This document shows positions 10,602 through 23,815 of a DNA stretch of 64,000 nt, one piece after another. The translations under genes and the position numbers were made by a program. Where the stretch lies: positions 71,995,477 to 72,059,476 of the forward strand of contig OX375873.1 of the NCBI GenBank assembly GCA_947359465.1, written 5' to 3'. The notes under the pieces are model-generated. The model was not told where the DNA came from and did no database searches. It worked only from the letters and a program-made list of their open reading frames with translations. Position 1 is the first letter of the stretch. Each line of letters opens with the position of its first letter. Source of the DNA: Metellina segmentata. Taxonomy: Eukaryota > Arthropoda > Arachnida > Araneae > Tetragnathidae.

Positions 10602-13600
10602 GGTACACCACTGCCTTAGAAAAACATTTCTGGGTCTGAAATTCATATTTAATCTGTTTTTTTCATCTTATGGCAACTATTTATTAACTTTAAAATGCTT
10701 CACTATTTATTATTCTATGATAAATAATTAAGAAATATGGAAAATTATTACTGCCAATTAGCATTTGAAAACTAAACGAAGGTTCATACTAAAATGGCTA
10801 CGTGTCATAAAAAAAGAAGTTTACTCCAATATGTATACTTTAAATAAATTTATTTGACGAAGTATTGTTTTTTAAATCTAGTACCACATTTTACAGATAT
10901 GGCAGTTTTTGCATGTTTTGTTTTTATTGAACTTGGTTTCTATTAAAAGTAGGCTTATATGTGATAATTTTATAGTTCCATGATGTGATTTTTGGGCACA
11001 GAATCATAACTGAACAGTTTGACATGGATAATGGAGCGAGGATAATGTAACGAATGGCTTTGATTATATTGATATCCTAAAAATTCTCGTTTCACAGTGG
11101 CACTCTTTACCTATGGCAAAACTGTTTAGAAAAAAAGACTCTACGAGCCTCATAAAAGTTAATATTTACATAGAATGATAACAAAACAGATGTAACATAT
11201 AAGTGGAGAATTTCAAGACATTAAAAGACTATATATATATAATCTATTTAAAAAAATTATTTGAAAACTTTCAATGCGTTTTCTGTAGAATCAAAATTCT
11301 ATAAAAGTCGTTCGAAGAAGCTTTAATTCACAAAGTCTCTGTTATTTTCACATGAAGCTTAGAATATATACTTTTTACACTGCAAGGGTTTAAAATTGAC
11401 TTATTTTTTTATTTGACAGGTGTTTTTTTTTAATAAAATGCCCTTTTGTTTTCGATTATCTATAAAAATGCATCTTAATAATGCAATAGTGAAAAAATTA
11501 ATCAAATTAATTTTTAATTGGTATTGGTATTTTTAATTAACGTTACACTGGAGCAACACAACGCGAAATTGATGTCGTCTAGGATCAAGCCCCGAAGGAT
11601 ATGTCCCGCGGACAACACCACATAATTTGGAACCACTTTTTAAAAATTTGTTGTCATTACAAGAGTTGTGTAAAAAAACATACTAGAACTTCAAATACAG
11701 CAAAAAAATAATAATTTTGTTTTAAGAAAGTTTTTATTGTTACGAAATATTCCAAACCCTTGGGGTTTGTCTGAAGAAACTTCGACTGTTTTGTAATTAT
11801 AATTCTCCAGTGAAGAATAATGTCCTTATGTTTTATTCGTAACACCAAAGAAAGTAGGTGTCTCATGTTTTGGATTAATCATATGATGCGGTAAACACTT
11901 GATTCATCGCTTTTAATGAAGATACAGCTCAGTGACAAAATATTAGAATATTAGAAAATATTAGAACCGAAGATATCAACTCTAAATTAAATTAATTTAT
12001 ATTTATTGTAATAAAAACATTTTTATAACACATAAAATTCAATTCTTAAATCTACGAAGTTTTCTGAACAATTTTTCCATAAAAATTATAAAAATATGTA
12101 ATATTTTTAAGCGATAAGAAACATTTGAAGAGCATCAAAAAATTAGTAAACATTTTAACTTATTCAAAATATTACATCAAGGAATTTCACCTTCCATGGT
12201 GCCTCGGGCAAACACTGCTGCTGCCCATTCTCTTCAATTGAATGTTTAAAGGATTATACATACGTTAACTGGCATTGGAAGTAAAAAACATATGTTGAAG
12301 AAACTTCAAGCTTTCAGTACAGCTAAAAGTTGCAGTAACGATTAACTCTAAAAGTTGGTTCGACGAGGTATTTTGTCCAAACAATTCTGGCGATTCCGCT
12401 AATGACGAGGTAGTTCTTTCATCAAGATGTGATCAGTTTTTCGAAACTTAACTGCCCTATTATTCAAAGTGGGAAGCGAAAACTGTCCGTTGTACAGAAC
12501 CGGTTACAGTTTGGAATAAGTTTTGGCATCAGTAGCTGGTCACTACAATTTTCGACGCTAAGATAAACCGTAGGAGAATTAATTATTATTATCATAACAA
12601 TATTATCTTTGACACTGAATATAAAATAACTCAATTATTCTACAATTCGTGGTTATGTATGTCAAGGCTTTATTTCACTTTCATACGAAGAGCAGGCTTG
12701 TTCTTGTAAGGTACTCTGCAAAATCAAGTTCCTTAAGTAATAGGTATTCAAAATAGTCTCTCTTAATTTCATATTTTTGCAGATATATCATATTCATACA
12801 GTCTCACTAAGACACTCATTTGCCAAAACATGCGTGTTGTGTTATACACATAAAAAGTGTACATCATTTTTAGATAGGAGAGCATACCAATTCGAAAATG
12901 AATATTGGATGGATGCAATATTGCTCCCAATTTTCATAGAAAACTGAATGTGCCCCTTCTAGATCTTGCCAAACATTTTTAAAACATTCAAAAATACATT
13001 TAAATTTATTTGAAATATTTAAATAAATCTCATACTAAATTGAAGTAATCTTAAGAATATATGTCCACCAATCAGTCTCAATAAAAAAAGAGCAAATTGA
13101 CAGCTGAAGTGTTTTACCTTCTTAAAATTATACACGTATGTTTTATGGATGCTAGTGTTTATTATGATAAATTATGCAACTCTTCATTGGTTCTGAGTAA
13201 TTTTTCCGTTGAATGGGAGTGCATACAAATACTTAATTATGCTACAAAATAATAAATTACTTTCATGCATAACTAAGCACAGGCAATTATTTTCCTAGGT
13301 AAAATCGACACACGTGTTGAGTAACATAATCCTACTCTGCACTTTGTATTGAAAATTAATAGCCCTCCCCTAAATCAAATGAAAAAGTACACGACTGTAA
13401 CAGAAATGAAATAGATGTGAAGTTAGTGAGTACTTTAGCAGTTAAGTGCATGGAAGACTTAAAAAGTAAAGATATTTCTATTAAGCAATGATCGAATTAT
13501 CCCCTTATTATTTTCGTGCAATACACTAACGGTTTCAAGTCAATTGATGATGGCATGAGTCAATTTATTTAATAACATGAAGTCCTGTTTTATTGGTTAT

Positions 13601-14698
13601 TTTTATTTGATACAATTACTTTATAAAGAAAAAGTGGAATTTGATGTAGCTCAAATAGTTGCAAGATATGTTGGGAGATGAGTTGAAATTTCATTAGATG
13701 ATGCAAACTTAAATTACATTTCAAATTTGGAGATATTTTTCAATTGAATTTAAAATTTAAAGTTCCTATATTTCCTGGAAAATGGCGGCTCATAAAAAAA
13801 TGTATCAGAAACAAGAACCAAACTTATTTAAATGTTCTGGAATTTTCTCTATATCTAAAAAGACACGGCTTTTAAGACATAATGTATTTATTCCTTTTTG
13901 GAAAGATTCAACCGAATATAATTAGAGCATGAGTTTAAAGAAATATATTCTTTCATTTCTTCTAGAAAGTATATGCACATTCTTTTTTTCTTGTTTTCCA
14001 GAAACAGGTAATGTGTTCCTCTTATTTAATAAAATTAAAGTCACTTTCCTTTTATCAGCGCATAAAACATTTCTTTTTCCGTTCTCATAAAATACGGAAT
14101 CTCAATCTTAATACGGAGTTTATTTACTGAAATCGTAAAGCTGTGACGAAAATTATAACTCATTAAAAAATTCCCTATTTTCATTTATGATCCTTTAAAA
14201 TAGGATTAAGGGAATTAGACAGGATTCTCATAATGTAATAAATGCTTATTGATCTAATTAGTAGATCCCATTTTCTTCCTTAATTCACTATTATTTCCAT
14301 TAGGCAGTATTTTTTGGATCAATATCTACGATCAATAACATGCAGTCGTTAAGCTAAATAAAGCAATTAAATATGCTAATGAGAATTTCGCAATTATTCA
14401 CTCATAATAAAAAAAAATAGTAATCAACTGAGCAGATATATTGATCGAATTAACGTCAAAGAATCATATCTAAGAAAATACAGTAGAGATAATTACTTAC
14501 TCCTAGTTTTTGTTTCAAGTACTAAACCATTTTATTTCAAGTGCTGTTAGTAAGCTTGGTTTTTATCGATAACAGTTTTTTTGGGGTCGTCATAATGCAG
14601 TGGGTTTTCCGACAGCGCCTAACAACCTACGAGTGTATGTGGCGCAGCTTCGTTTCCTCCCTGAGTGCATTTTTCTGCTATGTGTGATCAAAACGTTT

Positions 14699-14780
14699 CT
14701 TGTGTGTTTGTGTCTCCGTATCACGTTATGTGTCTTGTGTGTTTGTGTCTCCGTATCACGTTATGTGTCTTGTGTGTTTC
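14699..14780 (+). repeat. 35-bp tandem repeat, about 2.3 copies
   Basis: A unit beginning CTTGTGTGTTTGTGTCTCCG repeats at 14699, 14734 and partly at 14769. It lies inside a spurious 88-codon frame. Confidence 0.85.
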
Positions 14781-15829
14781 TCAGCTTTGTCAAATATTGC
14801 ACTTTCACCATAAAACCACAAATTAGCGTTAGTATTCATACACCCAAATTTGAAACACACTGCTAAATCTTAAAGATCTCCAAAGCGTTATCTATTTTAC
14901 TAATCAAGACAATAGTAAAGAAGTGAGCAAAAAAAGGACATTGTGCAAGCAAATTAAATAGAGAAGCACGCAATTCTTTCAAACGCAACTATTATTTCTT
15001 TTTCTCAATAAAGCAATTAAGCCACAAAATCTCGTACAGTCGATTGAAGTACATGCAGTTTTAATTATTGTAAAGTTTGTCCAATGCGGATGACATTTTA
15101 GAATGGGTTCATAAATAACGCTGGTAATTTGACGATTTCAATAGTTGGAAAAATTCACACATGATGGAATGATGGTTAACTTCTATTAGAAATGTACATG
15201 AATCGTTCTTTTCTCATAATTATTATATTGTTGACATGATTATTAAGTCACATACCAAAAGTAACTGCTTTGTTTTTCTTATACCTGTTTCGCGGCCATA
15301 AAAGCGTGAGTAAATTTAAGGTTTGTAATACAAATTGAGAGAACATTATTTATTACCTTCAAGTAATTGCTTAAGTTCTTTAATAATTTAATAGATAAGT
15401 TCTTGTTCACACACACGATTCTATTGACTGAAGTCTTAAGGGCTCCCTAGACTATCAATATTTTTGTCAATGTGATTTACAGTTACCATAGATAGGTGTT
15501 TCAATATAGCTTCAATCAACCCGTCGATCTCATTCGGTCAAATTTTTCGAAGGAGCAGGACGTGTTCCATTTTTGAGCATTAAAGCATCACAGTACCATG
15601 TTTCAAAAAAAAATTTAGAGACAATTAAACAAAGTGTAAATAGTTATTTTTGTTCTAGAGTATGTTTATAATCATATTTCAAAAAATTTAGTTAATTAGT
15701 TGAGCCGTATTTTTAAAATTAAAAAAAGTCATATTTTTAAAGTTTATTTAAACTTTTATAAAATAGTCAATTTTCAATATTTTTTACTATACCTGGTTTT
15801 TTTATAATTGTTGAATAGTTAGAATTAAA

Positions 15830-15982
15830 TGTTAGCTAGTATTTATACAATCAATTTCTTTGTTGGACTACCATAAGGTTTTTTGTACCAGAACACTGGA
15901 AAAACCTTGAAAATTCTAAATCTATACACTTTGATATTTTTTAAAAATAACTATAGTATTAAGACACAAAATACTAGCTAAC
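15830..15982. repeat. Short TIR pair around 125 bp
   Basis: GTTAGCTAGTATTT at 15831-15844 and AAATACTAGCTAAC at 15969-15982 are exact inverted copies. They may be the ends of a very short MITE. No target duplication is evident. Confidence 0.4.
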
Positions 15983-17302
15983 AATTAGAGTATGGATATT
16001 TACAAGTATATAAGACAATTTTCAATTCTTTACCAAAATAAAAGTCTGAGAAAAATGCATTTTAAGATTTTAAAGACATATAACAAAACTTTCAAATGCT
16101 TGTAGAGCTCTAATTTTGTATATGTTATTTTTCAACTTCTTATGTATGCTTAAACAAAATTTTAATTCAATATGATCACAATAAGTTTTTCTTTTATATA
16201 AAATATTGTTGTTTTTCATATAGTTTAAAATATGGTTAACGCGACAAAAATCAGGCAATTTAGCTGATTATATTAAACATTCTCAAAAACCGTTTTAAAA
16301 CACAATGCAATGATTAAAATAATATTAATTAAATTAGAAAAGACCGGCTTTATATACAACAACTTTTTTTTTCATATCAGTTTTGCAAGTTTGATTTTTT
16401 GTTGTGCAATTTTATATTTTACAAACATTGTCGTGTTTCGAAAATAGGTTCTCCTATAGTCACTTAATAAAGAAAGTGTTTTGATGTCAAACTAAATTGA
16501 AAGATGAAAGGTCTGATATGTTTTCAACGTGGCACAATTATATTTGGAAACTAATCGGTCACGAAAGCTGTCACATTTCAGCCTGACATCGTTCAGAAAA
16601 CAACTTCAAATAACACAAAAACTAAATTATTGAGTTCAGGTCTAAAATTTTGCGCATAGCTTTCTACCTGTATGGGCCATAGAAATATGTAAAAAATTTT
16701 TTCGATATTTTGGTCATTTTTAGGGTACTGTGATACCTTAAAATGGTTTCAAATTCAGATTTGGGCTTTCTTGTTTTGTTTTGGTTGTCTTCGATCGAAA
16801 ATAAGAATATTGGAAAAGACTCTGGTCCAAAGAGAGTTTAAAACTGAGAAGCCGCTTTACTCACTAACATTTACTAAACTTTCTACAAAATTTTGAATCG
16901 TACGTATAATATAAATTTGTTTTTCCTCAGTATAATCTGATTTACTTTGTCTTAACACATTAACAATTTTTTGAAAAGCAATACTTTTTTTAACATATTA
17001 ATTAACTTCCCATAACTCAGGTTTATAACTATACAAATTAATTAAAAGGTTCACAAACTCCCGTTCCCAGACACAATCACTTCTCGTGGGGTTCGCCTAG
17101 TTTAAAATTAGCTTGCGTTTATTTTACAAAAATAAAACTATGTATACGCTTTATTACAATAGAGATTTGAATCCCAGATCCCTTTGTGTTGATAGATTTT
17201 CAGGGAATCAGTTAAAAATCACCCTCACTCTAAACCAGCGGAACTTCTATCGAAGACCATCTGCGCGGCCCGGGTAGATCATACAAGGTCTCAGCTAGTT
17301 GA

Positions 17303-17482
17303 AAAGGGTTTACAAAATTAGAAAACATAGAATCTTACGACGAACACGTTATAGATACAAAGCAAGGAATGAAAAATATTATTAGGTTGCTACGAAAAAA
17401 TTCTGCTTTAAACAAAGAAGAAAAAGGTGTCTGTCGTCAAACGAATTTGTTAGATTTTATGAAGCCATCGACATCGAAATAA
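17303..17482 (+). pseudogene. Tigger/pogo-like transposase C-terminal fragment
   Basis: The 59-codon open tail ends in RQTNLLDFMKPSTSK then TAA. Terminal motifs of the form Q-T-x-L-x-x-F-x-K-P are common at the C-terminus of pogo/Tigger-type and related CENP-B-like transposases. Upstream in the same frame is an acidic helical stretch (ENIESYDEHVIDTKQGMKNI) that also fits that region. There is an in-frame stop immediately before 17303 and no recognisable catalytic domain upstream, so at most the last exon-length piece remains. The family call rests mainly on the C-terminal motif and is tentative. Confidence 0.35.
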
Positions 17483-19502
17483 TTTGTTTAGTAATTCATT
17501 AATTTTTTTAAATATTTTGTTATTTCTTTATTATATTAATAAAGAGAACTGCAATTTTATTAGATATTTTTCTTCTAAACTAGTATTTTATTTACTCCTT
17601 GGTCCCAATTATATATAAATAAAAATTATATATATTTATATCCAAAGTTGTTCTTTGACATATTAGTATTACTTAAATTCGTATTGCGAAAATATAAAAG
17701 TTGCAAATGAAAACTTTTTTGTTAACAGGAATTTACATTTATATTAACTTTCTAGTGTAACATTTTTCGCAGATTTCAAATCCGTTGAAATTTTTACTCT
17801 ATCCTTAACGATCGCGAAGATATAAACTTGGATTAGAGAATAAAAAAAGTCCTACTTCCCGAACGATTGATATTTGCGTATTTTAAACAATCAATCGGCG
17901 CCATCAATGGCAATCATTAATGTTCATCAATCAAAATTTTTATAAATGTGCCTCAATAAATTGTCAATTGCGTCAATCGTCTCCTACACGATCAATTGAT
18001 TGCTTCAATGAACCTCATTGACAATCAAATTGATAATAATATTGATATCTATGGACCCACTTACACGAAAGATATTAAACTACGATTCTAATGCTTCGCT
18101 ATAATTTCTAATGATGACGAACACTGGGATTTATAAAAGTTACTTATGCATCAACTAATTAAGTTAAATTTGAAAATATGATTGAATATATAGGTTATTG
18201 TATTCTTGCATTATCTTTGGTAATAGAAAATCAGAAGAGGTGATAAAAGGTAATTTTTATTTAAATAAACTATTTCCGTGAATATTTGCATACCAATATT
18301 TTGTGGAACATCTATTGATTTATTGTAATCATCTATTTTATGTAGTATTGCAAAATAAAATCAATTAAGGAAAATACTTAAATTTAATTCTTAAACTAAG
18401 GAAATTAAAATATTAATAAAAACGCATGAGAAACATTTTTCAAATATGTACTTTTTACTGAGTATATATCGTCTGATAAAATATTATTACTTGGGAATAA
18501 ATATTGTTGGGTAATATATATTCCTAATATTTTACTCATAAAATATATATGAATTAAATATGAGTTGGTGTATTAGTGTGAAAAAAAACATTAGGAGATT
18601 TAATGATTGTCATTGGAAAAGAAGAGGAACACATATACCAAAAGAACATCCACCATTTTATGCAGAAAAGACGAAATAAAATGCCCAAAGTTGGGAACAG
18701 CCTGAATGCTTGCTTATTTCTTCCTACCACCTAGTGTTTGCAGCCTGATAAGGAATCTGGGGAATAACTCTGTAAAGGCCGAAGCAAAATCAGGAGTTAG
18801 TTTCTGCACCGGTGCTATGTTTTGGAATAATATCTTGGCAAAGTGCATACATGACTGAAAGAACTTAGTTGTGCAAATGATAACGTGTACTGAGAGACTT
18901 AACGTGTGAATAATTATCTTCAGTGCTCTAACGAATAGTTTCCTTGAAGCGTTGGAAATAAAAAATATATATTTGCCATGTTGCGGAATGATAGCTTGTG
19001 AGGTGAATTAGTTGCTCTTTAGTATTAACTTTTACCGACGAATACCAAGTCTAGTTATTTTCCTGACTGCCCTGTGGCCTGTAATACTCTGAATGCTATG
19101 CTCGCAAACACAATAGCGACGAGAAATTCAGGCGACGAGAAATTCTAACGACGTTATATTAATGTTAGAACATTGCAATTATAATTACTAAACAATTGTC
19201 ATTGCTAGATTCTACGCATTAATTTAATTGCAGGATATCCTGACGTCTAATTTACACAAACACCATGATTTATTGGTATTATTATTTTAACTTAGATTAA
19301 AAAATTATATATGTATGTACAGATCAAAAATAATAATTGAGTGGTGGCAAAATATATTGTTTGATAAACACCAAAACACAACTTGGAACATTCATACACA
19401 ATTGTTACAGAAAAACATGAAAGTTAACTTACAAAGTGTTTATAACATATCTACAAGCAAACCTTATTTTCAGTCATTTAGTTTTTTCGACGGCGGTGTT
19501 GC
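17483..19502. other. AT-rich intergenic sequence
   Basis: No gene supported. The segment at 17755-17823 is one copy of a roughly 60-bp dispersed repeat (other copy at 40420-40485). The block at 17890-18050 is rich in CAATTGAT-type words but has no defined repeat unit. Confidence 0.45.
17755..17823 (+). repeat. Dispersed repeat copy A, about 60 bp
   Basis: Shares AGATTTCAAATCCGTTGA, CTCTATC and TTAACGATCGC in the same order and spacing with 40420-40485. Identity is about 85% by eye. Both copies are on the plus strand and about 22.6 kb apart. Family unknown. Confidence 0.7.
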
Positions 19503-19556
19503 TTAACCCTCCTTGGTTGTCATGGCAATTCTAGTTAAAACTACTCGGAAGGTTAA
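19503..19556. mobile_element. 46-bp piggyBac-type micro-MITE
   Basis: TTAA-CCCTCCTTGG...CTCGGAAGG-TTAA: a 46-bp insert between two TTAA sites whose ends match the piggyBac-type MITEs at 1.2 and 22.7 kb. The interior is almost entirely lost. Confidence 0.5.
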
Positions 19557-20673
19557 AATGAAAAGCTGTATTCAATCTTTTAAAATAGCTTAGATTACTA
19601 CACTCAATTCATACTTACGGTATTACTACCAAGGCCTGAATATTTTCAAATTATTTCATTCATTCAAATGCACACATGCAGGTAAAATACCTCTTTTACA
19701 AAAAAAGATTGATTATGAACTGTCATCACTGTTACAATTTACTTCTAGGTTTCTTCACATGGTATAAGCCTCATGTTGCAAATAAGGTTTTTATACAATC
19801 CCTATTAGTTTTAATTCTGCTCTAAGGTAATCAGACTGCAGTAGGCAAACACGAGCACTGAACTTTATCGCGGCCAATCACTACTATCTTATCCTTTCTA
19901 AGGAAATCAATTCATTTGTCCTTCCTTCCTTGCTGCAACCGCGAACCAAAATGAAGCAAGGGCCGGTTGTTTGTCAATAGTGGAAACAATGGTACCTTCC
20001 GTCTGATTACTGTCATTGACTAACTGCGTTCAGTCAAATCAATTCTCCCGAGATTCCTTCCATTAAGTTCGACCGATAGTTTTAGAAGTGTTGGAAGAAA
20101 ACGAAAAGAGTTTCTTCGCCCTTCTGCTGTTGAGTGACAATTGTTAACAACAATGGACTGGCCGAGTAGAGAGCCGCATGGTCGAAATGCTTCAATTAAA
20201 ACTAATTTTGGAAACCTCCACCGCCTCTAAATCAATACTTTTTCAAGTATCCCAGAAAACTAATTTAATTTGTACCCCTCTTTAGTTTCTTTGTTTACTT
20301 TGAAGTTCCTCTTATAGAATCTGTTTTGAGAACTTCTTAGCGCATGGTTGATTGTAATTAATGCAAATTCAGAACTGCAAGTTACAAAATCCAATAAATT
20401 CGTACTTAAACACGATCCCTAAACTTTCATATCTAATTGTCATGTTTAACTTTAAAGCTGAATAGTATTTGAGGTTATCGGAAAGGAGTAGTCTACAGGG
20501 TGATTCAGATGTTGCATTTTGTCGGTAATATACGAATAAGATTTGACAGTACGAATTCGAATAATACATGTATACGTAATGAAGTCTCAGAACACTTATC
20601 TTAATTTGCAAATTCTTTTCATGTGTCTTATTCTCAAGCATTGATTTATTAATAATTCAACATTTATAAATGA
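19557..20673. other. AT-rich intergenic sequence
   Basis: No supported gene. A TACAGGGTGATTCAGATG string near 20497 resembles a mariner-type transposon tip, but no partner end was found. Confidence 0.4.
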
Positions 20674-20826
20674 CTTCGACATTTAACACGCAAAGGCATC
20701 ACATGGAAAAGGGTGTGGGACGTCAGTGCTAAGAAATGTCCAGATGTACCTCCAACACGTTATGTGAATTGGGACCATGATAGATGGCACGAGGATATTT
20801 TCAAAGAGACAGTGGAAAGAATCTAA
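20674..20826 (+). CDS. Unidentified coding-like terminal segment
   Basis: A 50-codon frame opens after a TGA at 20671 and ends at TAA 20824-20826. Its last 40 residues (including WKRVWDVSAKKCP, PPTRYVNW, DHDRWHEDIF) are unlike the low-complexity translations around them and read like a conserved protein tail rich in Trp, Cys and charged residues. A possible acceptor AG lies at 20694-20695, though its pyrimidine tract is poor. No upstream exon was found within several kb. I do not recognise the family. It could be the last exon of a host gene, a processed-pseudogene piece or a transposon remnant. Confidence 0.3.
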   Translation, partial: LRHLTRKGITWKRVWDVSAKKCPDVPPTRYVNWDHDRWHEDIFKETVERI

Positions 20827-22084
20827 GGTAATAAAGAGTGTGAAATTTCCATTCCTTTGTTTGTAAAGCTATATCTTGTGAATATAATTTACATGCTGTG
20901 GTGTATTGATAATATTACAAGCATGGCTTTTGGATGTTATGTGATCCATTTAGTTCCATTTTAATTTTTTTACAAGATAGTATCAAACTTGCTTATTGCT
21001 TATTTTTGAGTAGTTATAATCATTTCGTATCAGAATTTTATATGAACAAGTCTTAGTATGGCATTTCAAAAGAAAAACGTATTGAGTACTTTAAGAATAC
21101 TTGAATGAAACAAGAAACATTTTTATTGCATTTTCGTCACATAATTTCTTGAACGTGGATTTCATCCAGTAACGGATTTTTTAACTAAAAAGAGGTCAAA
21201 ACTGTGCTGGCAAAAGTATAGCCTAATCTTTACAATTTAATAGCACAAACTCAAGGTTCATTAGTGATTTTTCAATTTTACGGATTTGATGGAGATTAAT
21301 TTCTAATAACAGCGAGCAGTCTGGTTATTATTTGTTATTTCCTTTTAATAAATAACTTTATAGTTTGAGTTCATTTTAAACGTAGCACATCCACATTTTC
21401 AATTTGTTATTAGTTGAGATAGAATTTTCCCAGATGGGATAACTAAAACCATGGTTCTTCAAAAGGAGATGTTAAGGCAAAAACGTTTGGAAAACAGTGC
21501 ATTATACTTACGATAAGGGGACCGTTAATTTCTGATTTGTTTCAGTAGAGTTACATACTCGTAATCATTTACTGAGAAACTTTCCATTATATTTTAAGGA
21601 TTTAGTCCCAGAACATTAGATACTTTAAAAAGTCAGATGAAAGCTTTCTAACAATGATAAAAAGATATTGGGATTATATTAACAATTATGCCAAGACAGG
21701 TAGCAAATATTCAAAATAAGTTTTGATAAGTTATGTTTCCGTCGTAAATTATGTCACAAGTACCCTAAAAAAGTATTAGGACCACGGAGGACAAAATTGC
21801 TTTTAACAATGGTTTCTCTGCTTTGCACAACGTCTTCAAAGAAATGTTGTAAAGCTTAAAAGTATTCTAAACTTTTGTTTGTAGAAAATAATCTAAAAAT
21901 AGAACATGGATGAAACGTAACAAATCACTTAGTTTAAGCTGGAGAAATAGTCACTTCAAATTGACTTTTCGCAACCATCAACACTGTTAGCAAGAATGTT
22001 TAAAATCTGACATCCAAAATATTAAATACATAAGAATATATATATGTATGTATATATATGTATATGAATGTATATATATATGTG

Positions 22085-22164
<80 letters not shown>

Positions 22165-22730
22165 GATTAAATTTTAAGAGTGGCTTTGAAATATTCTTCA
22201 GCTTAGAACAAAGTGCACTAGTCTAGACTAAATTCTGTATAGTTGAAAAACTGTTGCTTTGTTGATGCTTCTAATGTATTAAACAGAATATTTATGCAAA
22301 GAATATCATTTGAGGATAGAAATTGCGGATATTTCAATGTTTGGATGAAGTATTATCATCCGTATTATGGTACGGTTACTCCAATGTTTAAATAAAGTAA
22401 ACTGATATTTCTCTTTAAATACAGTTTGTGTAAAATAGTCTTTTAATGCATAGATTCCATTTATTTCGCACACTACGCCACCTATCATGCACAGCTATAT
22501 GAGAGGCTAAAATGTTTTGTTAAAGAAAACATATCTTACTTACACAATATGCGCGTATTATTCATGCATCGAGAAAGATTTCGAGGAAAATAGTTCAATT
22601 CTTTCTGGAGAAGTTTTTTGGGTAGTTTAAATTTGTTTGTCGTTGCATTTACATCAGGAGATTTCGTAGCAGTGTCATATTGCTATTTGTACACAATATA
22701 TATAGCGAATAAATAACCACATATGTTATT
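20827..22730. other. AT-rich intergenic sequence with (TA)n tract
   Basis: No supported gene; contains the microsatellite at 22037-22164. Confidence 0.5.
22037..22164. repeat. (TA)n / TATG microsatellite
   Basis: About 128 bp of TA repeats interrupted by TATG and TGTG units. Confidence 0.95.
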
Positions 22731-23224
22731 TTAACCCTCCGGTTGATATCTCGGCATTATCAAAACAGACCAAATCTTTGTGGAAGAGGAACCATGTTGT
22801 TAGAAGAAAAATGACTACATCTGGATCTATTCAAAATGTGTCATAAAGGAATCATCGTAACATTATATCCACTAAAAAAGCCAGGAATTTTCGAAATTGA
22901 CGTTTTTACGAAATCGCGTTAGTAATTCAGATGCTTCGGTTAAAATCGAGATACGACTCAAAGGTGATAATTTTATGACAACAATCGAAAATTTCAATAA
23001 GAATCAAGCTTTGTGGCTTTGTCATAGTATACAACATGAAATGGTGACTCTAAAAATGCAGTTTTGTAAAAATCAGCCAAAAATACAGATTTGAGCCATT
23101 GGCGTGGTAATAACGATACTAACATCGAAGTGGGCAATAACTTAGTGCGACATACCCCGTCATTTGGAAAATTAATAAGACATTGATAGACGAGATATCT
23201 CGTTGAAACCAATTGGAGGGTTAA
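22731..23224. mobile_element. piggyBac-type MITE, 486 bp
   Basis: The insert at 22735-23220 begins CCCTCCGGTTGATATCTCG and ends CGAGATATCTCGTTGAAACC then AATTGGAGGG, with TTAA at 22731-22734 and 23221-23224. Termini and target site match the short copy at 1166-1302. This is the longest and best-preserved member here. Overlapping open frames on both strands (65 and 72 codons) have no transposase motifs, so I treat it as non-coding. Confidence 0.75.
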
Positions 23225-23815
23225 GGAATCCTAGAAATGATTCTATTGGTTAAAAAGTTCAATGCGGGTTAGAAATTAGCCATGGAAACAGGTTTAAGAA
23301 CGGATATATGTGTGTTTATGTGTGAATCTCTCAGAAGGTTCATTCGAATATTTTTAATACAGGATATTCAAATACTTCTTCGGGTAATTAAAAACGGTTC
23401 TCCAAGTTTCTTTTACACTAGTTTTTTAATTTTAGTTTTAGTTTATCGCACTACGAGTATTTTTTGAGAAATTATGAACTTATTTTAGTAGTATTTGAAT
23501 CCACAGTCTATTAAAATAAAGGTCTAGAATGCTTACTAGGCTAATATCGGCTTTGAATGTTTAGAAGTACCTGCCACTTTTAAGCTGTCGAAACTTCGTG
23601 AGCTAATTTTTTGCGCACTTTCAAATCTATTTCAATATAATTATAAAATTTTGCACTAGGGTGTAATACTTTAATTTCTCATTTGAGATACATTGTAAAA
23701 TATGAATGGCTATATTTTAATTCGTATCACCAGATGAAACACTACCGCGACAACTACATTTAGATTGACGCAAAAAAAAAAAACTTCATAATGTGAAATA
23801 CCAATTTTTAAGGAG

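Larger units (their letters stand above)
10602..17302. other. AT-rich intergenic sequence
   Basis: No supported coding sequence. It holds a 35-bp tandem repeat (14699-14780) and a widely spaced 14-bp inverted repeat (15830-15982), listed separately. Open frames here are under 90 codons and low in complexity. Confidence 0.5.

Noticed and set aside
20497..20520. CAGGGTGATTCAG string as a mariner-type tip
   Set aside because: No matching inverted end or transposase fragment was found nearby.
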